Shown: positions 25,314 through 33,939, counted from the stretch's first letter. The stretch is 43,207 nucleotides of DNA from Burkholderiales bacterium RIFOXYD12_FULL_59_19 (GCA_001771065.1 MESQ01000070.1:1-43207), one strand, 5' to 3'. The notes: generated by a model not told the origin, from the sequence alone. Numbers and translations are program-made.

Positions 25314-26339
25314 TCAAGTGGCCAGGTCAAGCTGCTCCACTGTTGGCTCGCGCCCCATCAGGTCGGCTACGGCCTGATGGGGCGTCAACAGACCATCCAG
25401 CAAGGCCATCACCGCCTGGGCAATTGGCATTTGCACGCCCAGATGGGCAGCGCGCTGCACCACGGTACGGGCACTGTACACACCTTCAGCCACATGGCCC
25501 AGCTTGGCTGTGGCTTGTGCCAGCGTCTGACCCTGCGCCAGCGCCAACCCCACCTGCCGGTTGCGCGACAAGTCGCCGGTGGCGGTCAGCACCAGGTCGC
25601 CCAAACCACTCAAACCCATGAAGGTGGTGGCTTGGGCGCCCAACGCCAACCCGAGGCGGGTCATCTCGGCCAAGCCCCGGGTGATCAGCGCGGCACGGGC
25701 ATTGAGCCCCAGCCCCAGACCATCACACAGGCCGGTGGCAATGGCCAGCACGTTTTTAACGGCGCCACCCACCTCGACACCGACCATGTCATCACTGGCG
25801 TAGACCCGTAGCATGGGGCTATGAAAAGCATCCACCAGGGCCTGTCGCACCGATTCATGTGCACTGGCAGCCACCAGCGCGGTGGGTTGACCCCGCGCCA
25901 CCTCGAGTGCAAAGCTGGGACCACTGAGCACACCGGCTTGCAAGCCGGGCGACACCTGAGCCTGGATTTCATGGCCTAACAGACCGATGTCACCGGCCAC
26001 CGGGGCTTCGAAACCTTTGCAAACCCAGGCCACCGGTGCCACGCAGGACGCCAACACCGTCAGCATGGTCCGCAAGGCGGCCATCGGCGTCGCTACCACC
26101 ACCAGATCGGCATCAGCAGTCAAGCCCTTGAGTTCCTCCAAGGGCGCCGCACTGAAAGCCAGCGCTGGCGGCAAACGCACCCCCGGAAGGTAACGCTGGT
26201 TTTCATGCCGCATTTGCAGCAAACCCACCTGCCCGGCGTCACGCGCCCACAGGGTGACGGCATGTCTGCCTGGTTGGCTACTGGCGCTTGCGGCCAGTGC
26301 GGTTCCCCAGGCGCCAGCGCCTAATACAATGATTTTCAT
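25314..26339 (-). CDS. gpsA: Glycerol-3-phosphate dehydrogenase [NAD(P)+]
   Basis: A 341-residue enzyme that reduces dihydroxyacetone phosphate to sn-glycerol-3-phosphate for phospholipid synthesis. The N-terminal Rossmann motif is [12 protein letters not shown]; other blocks are [42 protein letters not shown] with the catalytic Lys, [14 protein letters not shown] and [20 protein letters not shown]. The ATG at 26339 is preferred to the GTG one codon earlier. It follows secB by 50 bases, the conserved secB-gpsA order of Proteobacteria. Confidence 0.95.
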   Translation of the reverse strand: MKIIVLGAGAWGTALAASASSQPGRHAVTLWARDAGQVGLLQMRHENQRYLPGVRLPPALAFSAAPLEELKGLTADADLVVVATPMAALRTMLTVLASCVAPVAWVCKGFEAPVAGDIGLLGHEIQAQVSPGLQAGVLSGPSFALEVARGQPTALVAASAHESVRQALVDAFHSPMLRVYASDDMVGVEVGGAVKNVLAIATGLCDGLGLGLNARAALITRGLAEMTRLGLALGAQATTFMGLSGLGDLVLTATGDLSRNRQVGLALAQGQTLAQATAKLGHVAEGVYSARTVVQRAAHLGVQMPIAQAVMALLDGLLTPHQAVADLMGREPTVEQLDLAT

Positions 26340-26389
26340 CACGACTCAAGCAGTGGCCAGGACCGCAAGCACACGCCGACAGGCCAAAA

Positions 26390-26848
26390 TTATTGTGCCA
26401 ATGTGGGCTCGGCCTGAGCCGCTTGCGCGCTCTGCTGTTGCTCGTACATGGCCTGAAAGTTGATTTCTGACAGGTGTACGGGCGGGAAGCCGCCACGTTG
26501 AATCAAGTCAGCCACGTTGCCTCGCAAGTAGGGATAAACGATTTGCGGGCAGGCAATGCCCATGATCGGGCCCATTTGCTCTGGCGGCAAATTGCGAATC
26601 TCAAAAATGCCGGCCTGTGTCGCTTCGACCAGAAACACGGTTCTGTCCTTGATTTTGGTCTGCACGGTGGCGGTCACCATCACTTCATACACCCCGTCAG
26701 CCACGGGAGACGCGTTGACACCCAGCTGAATATCCACGGTGGGCTGTTCCTGTTCGAGCAAAATCGCGGGCGAGTTGGGTTGCTCCAGCGAAGCCTCTTT
26801 GAGGTAGACGCGTTGAATTTGAAAAATGGGGTCTTGGGTTTCAGCCAT
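26390..26848 (-). CDS. secB: Protein-export chaperone SecB
   Basis: A 152-residue cytosolic chaperone that holds precursor proteins unfolded and delivers them to SecA. Typical blocks are [45 protein letters not shown] and [36 protein letters not shown], and the acidic N-terminus and Ala/Gln-rich tail are as expected. The gene lies between grxC (69 bases) and gpsA (50 bases) in the usual order. Confidence 0.96.
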   Translation of the reverse strand: MAETQDPIFQIQRVYLKEASLEQPNSPAILLEQEQPTVDIQLGVNASPVADGVYEVMVTATVQTKIKDRTVFLVEATQAGIFEIRNLPPEQMGPIMGIACPQIVYPYLRGNVADLIQRGGFPPVHLSEINFQAMYEQQQSAQAAQAEPTLAQ

Positions 26849-26917
26849 CAGAGTCTTTCAGTTAAAAAATGAGGTTTCGCGCCCGAGCGGCGCAGGAAAA
26901 ATATGGGGTAAATTATC

Positions 26918-27178
26918 TCAGGCAGCCTGCAGCAGCGGCATCAAACCACCCTTGGCGTCCAGGGCCACCAGGTCATCACAGCCACCGACATGGGTGCTGC
27001 CAATAAAAATTTGCGGCACGGTGCGCCGCCCGGTTGCGGCCATCATCTGGTCGCGCTCAACGGGAAGCTGGTCAATGCGGATTTCTTCAATGTGGTCGAC
27101 GCCACGGGCTTTGAGGAGTTGTTTGGCGCGAATGCAGTAAGGGCAAACGGCGGTGGTGTACATCTTGACGGCTTGCAT
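26918..27178 (-). CDS. grxC: Glutaredoxin 3
   Basis: An 86-residue dithiol glutaredoxin with active site CPYC (Cys12-Cys15), cis-proline loop RRTVPQIFIG and the glutathione-binding GGCDDLVALD. It reduces disulfides and mixed glutathione disulfides using glutathione. Length is standard for GrxC. It starts 15 bases after the rhodanese gene stops and precedes secB, a frequent arrangement in Proteobacteria. Confidence 0.95.
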   Translation of the reverse strand: MQAVKMYTTAVCPYCIRAKQLLKARGVDHIEEIRIDQLPVERDQMMAATGRRTVPQIFIGSTHVGGCDDLVALDAKGGLMPLLQAA

Positions 27179-27193
27179 GATTGGCTCCGGATT

Positions 27194-27601
27194 TCAGGCT
27201 TTTTCTACCGGCAGGTTAGCCGAGCGCCAGGCACCCAGGCCACCGGCCAGCGACTGCACATTCTCATAGCCCAGCTTTTTGGCAATGCCCAGAGCCCGGC
27301 TGCTGCGCGCACCCGACTGGCAAACCAGAATCACTGGCAGGGCTTTATTTTTGACCGTACTGGGCAGCTTGCTCTCCAATTGGCCCATGGGGATGTTTTT
27401 GGCGCCGATCGCGTGACCGGCAGCAAATTCGTTGGGTTCACAAATGTCGATCAACACGGCCTTTTCGCGGTTGATCAGTTGCACCGCACCATCCGGCGTC
27501 AAGGCGCCCTGGCCGGCGCCTTTGATCATGGGCATCATCAACATGGTGGCCGCTGACAGGGCAACGGCGATCAACATCCAGTTATCAAGAATAAATTTCA
27601 C
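27194..27601 (-). CDS. Membrane-anchored rhodanese-like protein
   Basis: A 135-residue protein with one N-terminal membrane helix (WMLIAVALSAATMLMMPMI, about residues 8-26) and a single rhodanese domain. The active-site loop is CQSGARS with Cys94. This is the YibN type, always found beside grxC and secB. Single-domain rhodaneses carry persulfide sulfur; the substrate is unknown. It is the first gene of the rhodanese-grxC-secB-gpsA-nadC-nadA run and divergent from the gpmA remnant. Confidence 0.9.
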   Translation of the reverse strand: MKFILDNWMLIAVALSAATMLMMPMIKGAGQGALTPDGAVQLINREKAVLIDICEPNEFAAGHAIGAKNIPMGQLESKLPSTVKNKALPVILVCQSGARSSRALGIAKKLGYENVQSLAGGLGAWRSANLPVEKA

Positions 27602-27696
27602 GGGTAATTTCCTAGGTGAGGGACTTGCATCAAGCCGCGCATTTTAGAATGCAGCAGCAGCATTGCCTCGACGCCTGCATTTATTCCTTTTTTACA

Positions 27697-27820
27697 ATGC
27701 TTAAACTCGTTTTAATTCGCCACAGCGAATCCACCTGGGACCTGGAGAATCGCTTATCTGGTCGGCGCCGAGGCGGCAAACAAGGCAGTGGAAGCGGTTG
27801 CTGGCCAGGGAAGACAGTAA
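27697..27820 (+). pseudogene. gpmA: Internally deleted gpmA (phosphoglycerate mutase)
   Basis: The first 22 codons (MLKLVLIRHSESTWDLENRLSG) match the N-terminus of 2,3-bisphosphoglycerate-dependent phosphoglycerate mutase, with the RHG-type motif as RHS. They run directly into the family's C-terminal tail in another frame (LVGAEAANKAVEAVAGQGRQ, stop TAA at 27818-27820). About 205 of some 247 codons are missing, with all of the active site but the first motif. The two readings overlap at TATCTGGT (about 27754-27761), which suggests deletion between short matching sequences. The position between the rhodanese gene and ctpA is the usual gpmA site in Comamonadaceae. Glycolysis must use another mutase gene elsewhere. 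Confidence 0.85.
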
Positions 27821-27838
27821 TTTTTTTGCGATAGCAAG

Positions 27839-27855
27839 GAACCCTGCAAGGGTTC
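27839..27855 (+). repeat. Short hairpin between gpmA remnant and ctpA
   Basis: GAACCCT (27839-27845) and AGGGTTC (27849-27855) form a 7-bp stem with a GCA loop. No T-run follows, so it is not a clear terminator. It may be the former gpmA 3' processing or termination signal. Confidence 0.35.
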
Positions 27856-27904
27856 ATCACTCCAATCGGGGCATATTTAACAGCTCACAGGGCATGGAAA
27901 CACA

Positions 27905-29377
27905 ATGGGTCACAAATTAAAAGTCGCTGGCTGGATCTCGGTTGGCGTGGTCGCGGGCGCACTGACCACCGTGTCTTTGCAGACAGTGGCGCGGGGCGCG
28001 CTGGCGCCCTTGCCACTGGAAGAACTGCAGCAATTGGCAGCCGTCTTTGGCATGGTCAAAACCAATTATGTTGAACCCGTGGACGAAAAGAAGCTCATCA
28101 CCGATGCCATCGCCGGCATGGTAGCCGGGCTCGACCCACACTCGGTATACCTCGACAAAAAAGCGCTGAAAGATTTCAACGAAGGCACAACCGGCAAGTT
28201 TGTCGGCGTCGGCATTGAAATTTCTCAGGAAGACGGCCTCATCAAAGTAGTGTCACCGATTGAAGACTCACCCGCGGACCGCGCCGGACTCAAGCCCAAT
28301 GACCTGATTGTCAAAATTGACGACACCCCGGTCAAAGGCATGACACTCAACGAAGGCGTCAAGCGCATGCGCGGCGAGCCCAATACCAAGGTGGTGCTGA
28401 GCATCTTCCGCAAGGATGAAAACCGTACCTTTCCGGTCACCATCACGCGTGAAGAAATCAAGACCCAAAGTGTCAAAGCCAAGCTGATTGAGCCCGGCTA
28501 CGCCTGGGTGCGCATCAGCCAGTTCCAGGAGCGCACCGTAGCCGACTTTGCGCGCAAGGTGGAAGAGCTCTACAAGCAGGAGCCGCCACTCAAGGGATTG
28601 GTACTCGATTTGCGCAACGATCCGGGCGGTTATCTGGATGCTGCAGTGGCCATTTCGGCGGCCTTTCTGCCCGACAACGTGACCGTGGTGTCTGCCAATG
28701 GCCAACTTGCGGACAGCAAGTTCGTGTACAAAGCCTCGCCCCGCTACTACCAGCGCCGCGGTGGTGCCGACCCTTTGAGACGGCTGGATGAGGTGACGCG
28801 GGGTGCGCTCAAGACCGTACCGCTGGTGGTGCTGGTCAACGAGGGCTCGGCCTCGGCCAGCGAGATCGTGGCCGGTGCGCTGCAAGACCACCAACGCGCC
28901 AAGCTGCTGGGTAACCAGACCTTTGGCAAAGGGTCGGTGCAAACGGCAGTCTGCCTGGATTCGACTTTTCGCATGGACAACTGCCCCACCGCAGCCCTCA
29001 AGCTCACCACCAGCCGCTATTACACACCCAGCGGCAAATCGATCCAGGCCAAGGGCATCGTGCCTGACGTCATGATTGACGAAAGCGCCGACGGCAACCT
29101 CTTTGCGGCCTTGCGCACCCGTGAGGCCGACCTCGAAAAACACCTGTCCAGTGGTCAGGGTGATGAAGTCAAGGACGCATCGCGTGAAAAATCCCGCGAA
29201 GAGGCCCGCATCAAACTCGAAGAAGAAATGAAAAAACCGGCCTCCGAGCGCAGACTGCCCGAATTGGGCTCAGCCAAAGACTTCCCCCTGATGCAGGCGC
29301 TGAACCAGCTCAAGGGCCTGCCTGTCATGGTCAGCAAGACCCTGGTAGAGCGGCCCGAAGCTGCAAAAGAAAACTAA
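27905..29377 (+). CDS. ctpA: C-terminal processing peptidase CtpA (S41)
   Basis: A 490-residue periplasmic serine protease of family S41. A signal or anchor helix (residues 9-27) is followed by the N-terminal helical region, a PDZ domain (about 95-175, FVGVGIEISQEDGLIKVVSPIEDSPADRAGL) and the protease core. The catalytic Ser is in NEGSASASEIVAGALQD and the Lys in FGKGSVQT; LDLRNDPGGYLDAAV is the family hallmark. The charged C-terminal tail is rich in Lys and Glu. CtpA trims the C-termini of envelope proteins and peptidoglycan hydrolases. It precedes moeB by 8 bases. Confidence 0.92.
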   Translation: MGHKLKVAGWISVGVVAGALTTVSLQTVARGALAPLPLEELQQLAAVFGMVKTNYVEPVDEKKLITDAIAGMVAGLDPHSVYLDKKALKDFNEGTTGKFVGVGIEISQEDGLIKVVSPIEDSPADRAGLKPNDLIVKIDDTPVKGMTLNEGVKRMRGEPNTKVVLSIFRKDENRTFPVTITREEIKTQSVKAKLIEPGYAWVRISQFQERTVADFARKVEELYKQEPPLKGLVLDLRNDPGGYLDAAVAISAAFLPDNVTVVSANGQLADSKFVYKASPRYYQRRGGADPLRRLDEVTRGALKTVPLVVLVNEGSASASEIVAGALQDHQRAKLLGNQTFGKGSVQTAVCLDSTFRMDNCPTAALKLTTSRYYTPSGKSIQAKGIVPDVMIDESADGNLFAALRTREADLEKHLSSGQGDEVKDASREKSREEARIKLEEEMKKPASERRLPELGSAKDFPLMQALNQLKGLPVMVSKTLVERPEAAKEN

Positions 29378-29385
29378 GGGCACGC

Positions 29386-30156
29386 ATGACCGATGACGAG
29401 CTGCTGCGCTATTCGCGCCATATCCTGCTCAACGAGGTCGGAATCGAAGGCCAGGAACGCATTCTGGCGGCGCATGTGCTCATCATTGGCGCCGGCGGCC
29501 TGGGCTCACCGGTGGCGCTGTATCTGGGCTCGGCAGGGGTAGGACACATCACCGTGGTGGACCACGACACGGTGGACATAACCAATTTGCAACGTCAGGT
29601 GGCACACACGGTGGACCGTGTCGGCAGCCCCAAGGTGCAATCCATCCAGGCGGCCATTGCCCAGCTCAACCCAGGAGTCCAGGTCACGGCAGTTCAGCAG
29701 CGCGCCGACGCCGCGCTGCTGAACCAGCTGGTGGCGCAAGCGGACGTGGTACTGGATTGTTGCGACAACTTTGCCACACGGCACGCCATCAACGCGGCCT
29801 GCGTGATGCACAAAAAACCTCTGGTCTCAGGTGCGGCCATCCGTTTTGACGGTCAGCTCAGCGTCTATGACACGCGTGATGACCAGTCACCATGCTACGC
29901 CTGTGTGTTCCCGCCCGAGGTCAGCTTTGAAGAAACCCGCTGCGCCACCATGGGCGTCTTTGCGCCGCTGGTGGGCATCATTGGTACGATGCAGGCAGCG
30001 GAAGCACTCAAGCTGATCAGCGGTGCCGGGCGCCCCTTGACCGGCCGCTTGTTGATGCTGGACGGCCGCGCCATGGAATTTACCGAGGTTCGCATCGGCC
30101 GCCACGTTGCCTGCCCAGTGTGCGGCAGCCCGACACCCGAGCCTGCCCAGGTTTGA
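29386..30156 (+). CDS. moeB: MoeB/ThiF-type adenylyltransferase
   Basis: A 256-residue E1-like enzyme that adenylates the C-terminal glycine of MoaD or ThiS. Seen: the ATP-binding IIGAGGLGSPVALYLGSAGVG, VDHDTVDITNLQRQV with the Arg finger, CDNFATRHAINAAC, the zinc pairs CYAC and CPVC and the EETRCATMG loop. It has no C-terminal rhodanese domain, so it is of the short MoeB class. It may serve both general molybdopterin synthesis and the MoaD-like protein of the aor operon 24 kb away; that link is inferred. The stop is 4 bases from the convergent nuclease gene. Confidence 0.92.
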   Translation: MTDDELLRYSRHILLNEVGIEGQERILAAHVLIIGAGGLGSPVALYLGSAGVGHITVVDHDTVDITNLQRQVAHTVDRVGSPKVQSIQAAIAQLNPGVQVTAVQQRADAALLNQLVAQADVVLDCCDNFATRHAINAACVMHKKPLVSGAAIRFDGQLSVYDTRDDQSPCYACVFPPEVSFEETRCATMGVFAPLVGIIGTMQAAEALKLISGAGRPLTGRLLMLDGRAMEFTEVRIGRHVACPVCGSPTPEPAQV

Positions 30157-30160
30157 GCGT

Positions 30161-30655
30161 TTAGCGCGCGCTCTGACAAGGGCCGTGCTGCTGGCGAAAG
30201 TCGCGCGGCTGCAGGGGCGCCGGGTCGGCAAACAAGCCCAACCTGGCTGCTCTTGCCGATGCCTCCTGCACCGCATAAGGCCCAAGGCTGCTGTGCCAGC
30301 GGCTTGACCAGGCATGGCCGGAACTGACCAAAGCCGCACCCACATCAATGCCATCCACGCGCAAATGGACCAGGTCACGGCCAAAAGTGTCCTGAAAATT
30401 TGACTTCACCTGCACCGGCTTGTCGGCAACCAGGGCTTGCAACGCAGCGCGAGCCGCCGCACCGCCCGCCTGGCACAACTCGGGCGCATCCAGTCCCAGC
30501 AAACGCAGCTTGCGCGGCGCAAACCCATGCTCGGGTTTAACCCACAGGGTATCGCCATCGGACACATGGGTCACACGACCGATCCAGACTTCGGCCAGCG
30601 CGCAGACGGGCAGCAGCCAACATAAACCAAGGAGGTTTTGCCGCAGGCCAGTCAT
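30161..30655 (-). CDS. Secreted thermonuclease-like protein (SNase)
   Basis: A 164-residue protein with a signal peptide (residues 1-21, LLPVCALAE) and a staphylococcal-nuclease-type OB-fold. Motifs: RVTHVSDGDTLWV (metal-binding region), LRLLGLDAPE with the conserved Asp, and FGRDLVHLRVDGIDVGAALVSSGHAW. Such proteins cut single- and double-stranded nucleic acids with Ca2+; the role outside the cytoplasm is unknown. Its ATG overlaps the stop of the upstream DUF429 gene by one base, so translation is coupled. It is last in the folE-BLUF-DUF429-nuclease operon. Confidence 0.87.
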   Translation of the reverse strand: MTGLRQNLLGLCWLLPVCALAEVWIGRVTHVSDGDTLWVKPEHGFAPRKLRLLGLDAPELCQAGGAAARAALQALVADKPVQVKSNFQDTFGRDLVHLRVDGIDVGAALVSSGHAWSSRWHSSLGPYAVQEASARAARLGLFADPAPLQPRDFRQQHGPCQSAR

Positions 30656-31485
30656 CAGGCGCTCACGATCCAGCCTTCCAGCGTGTCCATATGGGGTGGC
30701 AAACCGTACCGTGCATCACCCGCGTCATGCCGCGTTTGCGCCCAGGCCGCCTGCATCAGGCACAGCACGGCGTCCAGCGCGTCACCGCGGGCATCGTCCG
30801 CCAGTGCATCACGCTGCGCATGGGTCAGCTTGAGGCGTAAACCCAGCCGGGTATTACCCTGCTCCAACGCAGTGATCAGGTCTTTACGGGCAATCAGGCG
30901 GTCGAACGTCTGTCGCGCCTTGTCATCCGCCTTGTAACTGCGCCGGCCCAACACCTCGCGCGCCAGCAAACCGGGGTAGCCCTCGAGCGCGATTTTCAGG
31001 GGCTGGTCACCCGTATGCAAGCCTGGCAACGTGGCCCCGGCCTGCAGCAACAAGGGCACCCCGGCATGCAACATGAAGGCTACCGGCGGATTGACCCATT
31101 TCATGCTTGGGCTCGACCCGGCAGGACCATCGGTGGCCCGGTGGGCAAATTTGCCACCCACCGGGCGGTTATTGCAAAAAGCAGCAAATGCTTGGCGAAT
31201 CTGGTCCCGGCTCAGCGCTGCGTAATGCGCCAAGCAGGCGTCCCAGTCGGTCGGCCAGCCCAGTGTTTGCACTAGCTCGCGCGGTAGCCCAAACGGCAAA
31301 TCAAATACACCAACCCAGCTTTTGCCTTGTTTGAGCCAGTCTGAAAAAGCTGGCAGCGAAGCAAAACGCGTTAATCTGGCGAGCTGCACGCGCTCATGAT
31401 GCAGTTCCCCGATCGCTAAAACAATGGTTTTCCTAGGTGTCGGTGCGCTGGAAAAGTCACAACCCAGCAGGACGCTGGCAGACAC
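30655..31485 (-). CDS. DUF429 family protein
   Basis: A 276-residue soluble protein of the DUF429 family, related to RNase H-fold nucleases such as YqgF. Visible motifs are the N-terminal LLGCDFSSAPTPRKTIVLAIG, a first strand with an acidic residue, WVGVFDLPFGLP, EGYPGLLAREVLG and DALDAVLCLMQAAWA near the C-terminus. Function is unknown. The start is GTG at 31485, only 3 bases after the BLUF gene stops, and its stop overlaps the nuclease ATG, so it sits inside a tightly packed unit. I infer a nucleic-acid role from the fold and the nuclease neighbour. Confidence 0.82.
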   Translation of the reverse strand: MSASVLLGCDFSSAPTPRKTIVLAIGELHHERVQLARLTRFASLPAFSDWLKQGKSWVGVFDLPFGLPRELVQTLGWPTDWDACLAHYAALSRDQIRQAFAAFCNNRPVGGKFAHRATDGPAGSSPSMKWVNPPVAFMLHAGVPLLLQAGATLPGLHTGDQPLKIALEGYPGLLAREVLGRRSYKADDKARQTFDRLIARKDLITALEQGNTRLGLRLKLTHAQRDALADDARGDALDAVLCLMQAAWAQTRHDAGDARYGLPPHMDTLEGWIVSA

Positions 31486-31488
31486 GGA

Positions 31489-31911
31489 TCAAACGCGACC
31501 AATAATGGACGCGGTGGCCATCAGCTCTTCGAGCAGGGCCATGGAGACACTGCCAGAGACAGAATAGGGATCGAGTTCGGTTTTTTCGGCGTATTTGAGC
31601 AAGATGGCCGCGTTGATGCGATTCATGTTGACCTCGCCCATGGTCCAGCCGGAAAACCGGCGTTCGGATATTTCTTCATATTGCAGCAGCACCACGTCTT
31701 TGTGACGCGGGTCACGCTGGATGTGCCCATACAGTTCACTGATCGCCATACGGCCACCTTCAAGGGCCTGCAAAAAAATACCGCCGCCGTAGCACAAGAC
31801 GCCGGTCACCCCGGTGCTCGGGTTGTGGTCACGCGACTGGTGCAGGATCGACTCAATGGCGTCGGGGCTGGTGTCCAAGGCCCGGCTGGCATACAACAAA
31901 CGAACCAACAT
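31489..31911 (-). CDS. BLUF-domain blue-light sensor
   Basis: A 140-residue protein with one BLUF domain (residues 1-95) and a short C-terminal extension, the short PixD-like type. Flavin-site residues needed for the light response are present: Tyr7 (RLLYASR), Asn30 (SRDHN), Gln48 (IFLQALEG), Trp89 and Met91 (FSGWTMG), in the same order and spacing as PixD. It should bind FAD and signal blue light to a partner protein. The C-terminal 45 residues are helical and have no output domain. It starts 2 bases after folE stops, so it is co-translated with GTP cyclohydrolase I. Confidence 0.93.
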   Translation of the reverse strand: MLVRLLYASRALDTSPDAIESILHQSRDHNPSTGVTGVLCYGGGIFLQALEGGRMAISELYGHIQRDPRHKDVVLLQYEEISERRFSGWTMGEVNMNRINAAILLKYAEKTELDPYSVSGSVSMALLEELMATASIIGRV

Positions 31912-31913
31912 GG

Positions 31914-32615
31914 TTAACCTTTCTGGGGAATCAAAGCCAAAAATTCACGACGCAAATTGGCGTCTTTCAGGAAACTACCGCGCATCACCGAGTTAATCAT
32001 CTTACTGTCAACGTCCTTGACACCGCGCCAGCCCATGCAAAAGTGCGTGGCTTCCATCACGATGGCCAAGCCGTCGGGCTGGGTTTTTTGCTGAATCAGA
32101 TCGGCCAGTTGCACCACCGCCTCTTCCTGGATTTGCGGACGGCCCATGACCCATTCGGCCAGCCGGGCATATTTGGACAAGCCGATCACATTGGTGTGTT
32201 CGTTGGGCAGCACACCGATCCAGATCTTCCCCATGATCGGGCAAAAATGATGGCTGCAGGCGCTGCGCACGGTGATGGGACCCACAATCATCAGCTCGTT
32301 GAGGTGCTCGGCATTGGGAAACTCGGTAATTGGCGGCGCCTTGACATAACGGCCTTGAAACACCTCCTTGAGGTACATTTTGGCCACGCGGCGCGCGGTG
32401 TCGTCGGTGTTATGGTCATGCTCGGTGTCAATCACCAGGCTGGCCAGTACGCCTTTCATCTTGTCTTCCACTTCATCCAACAGCAATTCAATCTCGCCGG
32501 GCTGGATAAAGTCTGCAATGTTGTCATTGGCATGGAAGCGCTTGCGCGCGGCCAGGACGCGTTCACGGATTTTGACAGAGACCGGTGTGCCTTCTTCGAC
32601 GGGAGCTGAATTCAT
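31914..32615 (-). CDS. folE: GTP cyclohydrolase I
   Basis: A 233-residue enzyme that converts GTP to dihydroneopterin triphosphate, the first step to folate and biopterin. The zinc site is present: Cys120 and His123 in VRSACSHHFCPIMGK, and Cys193 in HFCMGWRGV. Conserved HDHNTDDTARRVAKM precedes it. The sequence differs from E. coli FolE around the zinc loop (SHHFCPIMG for EHHFLPFIG), as in a second proteobacterial FolE group. The ATG at 32615 gives a normal length; the upstream extension to 32681 runs into an inverted repeat. It heads folE-BLUF-DUF429-nuclease. NudB, the next pathway enzyme, is encoded 2 kb away. Confidence 0.93.
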   Translation of the reverse strand: MNSAPVEEGTPVSVKIRERVLAARKRFHANDNIADFIQPGEIELLLDEVEDKMKGVLASLVIDTEHDHNTDDTARRVAKMYLKEVFQGRYVKAPPITEFPNAEHLNELMIVGPITVRSACSHHFCPIMGKIWIGVLPNEHTNVIGLSKYARLAEWVMGRPQIQEEAVVQLADLIQQKTQPDGLAIVMEATHFCMGWRGVKDVDSKMINSVMRGSFLKDANLRREFLALIPQKG

Positions 32616-32664
32616 GGGTTGAGCAAGCTGTGATTGAATATGAATCGATGTTAGCAGTCTTTTT

Positions 32665-32697
32665 ATAACAAGGTTATTCAACTGAATAGCTTGTTAT
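32665..32697. promoter_or_regulatory. 33-base dyad upstream of folE
   Basis: Outer arms ATAACAAG (32665-32672) and CTTGTTAT (32690-32697) enclose inner arms TATTCA (32675-32680) and TGAATA (32683-32688). The element lies 50 bases before folE, in an AT-rich 104-base gap after clsB. It could be an operator, or a bidirectional stem; no T-run follows. Function inferred from position only. Confidence 0.45.
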
Positions 32698-32719
32698 TAT
32701 TGATCTTATAGCTATTTAT

Positions 32720-33931
32720 TCAATAGCGTTTTCCATACACAAACAACAACACCCGCATGACCACATAGGCGGCTCGGTCCAGCAGGCGCTGAATGAAAGG
32801 TCGGTTGGCATAGTCCGCCGGGTCCACCCGGGTACCCGCCACATGTATGGCGTGCTCCAGGCGTGCCAGTAGATTCTGTGCAAACTCCACATCCTCGACC
32901 ACCACATTGGCCTCGCGTGCCAGCAGCAAACTCAAGGGATCGAGATTGGACGAGCCCACGGTGGCCCAATGGCCATCAATCACAGCGACCTTGGCATGCA
33001 AAAAACTCAGGTGGTATTCAGTGATTTCGACCCCGGCGGCCAGCAATTCGCCATACACCCTACGCGCCGCATGGAACTGCATGAAGTATTCATAACGCCC
33101 TTGCAACAACAAGCGTACCCGCACGCCACGCTGTGCCGCATGCACCAGGCCCTTGCGGATTTTGCGGCCCGGCAGAAAGTAGGCATTGGCAATGATGATG
33201 TCGTGTTGCGCCTCGCCAATCGCCTGGCGATAGGCCCGCTCAATGCGGGTGCGATGCCGCAGGTTGTCACGCAAAATCAAGGCGGCCCGGGTTTGCGCTA
33301 TCGCACTCGCCGCGGACACATGGTTAGCGTCGGGCGCATCGTCTGGTTCAGCCTTGTTGGCCTCATGCAGGGCTTGCCAGGCCGCAGCCAGGTCACCCTG
33401 ACGCACAATACGCGTGGCCTGCAAACGCCACCAGAACTGCACCAGGGCGGCGTGCGCTGATTCAACCAGCGGACCGGTCACGCGCACCGCAAAGTCAAAC
33501 CGGGGCGCAGTCAGACTGCCATGATTGGGATCATAAAAATCGTCCAGCACATTGATGCCGCCACAAAAGGCCACGCGACCATCGATCACACACAATTTGC
33601 GGTGCAAACGACGCCAGCGGCTCGGTATCAAATAACCGGTACGACCGAGAGGAGAAAAAATACGCCAGGCCACACCAGCCGCCAAAAAACGGCTGGTCCA
33701 TTGCGGGTCCAGGCTGTCGGTGCCAGCCCCGTCCATCACCACAAACACCTTGACACCACGTTGTGCTGCACGCTCCAGCGCCTCTGCCACCAAAGCGCCC
33801 GAAGCTGTCACGCTAAAAATATAGGTCTCCAAGCGTACCTCTTGCACGCTGTGGTCAATAGCCTGCACCAACGCCGGAAAAAACTCCTGCGAACCCTGCA
33901 ACAAATCGACCTCATGACCGGCGACAAACAT
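32720..33931 (-). CDS. clsB: Cardiolipin synthase B-like phospholipase D protein
   Basis: A 403-residue protein with two phospholipase D HKD motifs: HRKLCVID near residue 109 followed by GGIN, and HAKVAVID near residue 312 followed by GSSNLDPLSL. This length and motif set match ClsB, which makes cardiolipin from phosphatidylglycerol. The C-terminus (DRAAYVVMRVLLFVYGKRY) is a short hydrophobic helix, and there is no N-terminal membrane pair, unlike ClsA. It starts 8 bases after the EEP-family hydrolase gene, the usual ybhP-clsB pairing seen in Proteobacteria. Confidence 0.9.
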   Translation of the reverse strand: MFVAGHEVDLLQGSQEFFPALVQAIDHSVQEVRLETYIFSVTASGALVAEALERAAQRGVKVFVVMDGAGTDSLDPQWTSRFLAAGVAWRIFSPLGRTGYLIPSRWRRLHRKLCVIDGRVAFCGGINVLDDFYDPNHGSLTAPRFDFAVRVTGPLVESAHAALVQFWWRLQATRIVRQGDLAAAWQALHEANKAEPDDAPDANHVSAASAIAQTRAALILRDNLRHRTRIERAYRQAIGEAQHDIIIANAYFLPGRKIRKGLVHAAQRGVRVRLLLQGRYEYFMQFHAARRVYGELLAAGVEITEYHLSFLHAKVAVIDGHWATVGSSNLDPLSLLLAREANVVVEDVEFAQNLLARLEHAIHVAGTRVDPADYANRPFIQRLLDRAAYVVMRVLLFVYGKRY

Positions 33932-33939
33932 GTTGCGAA

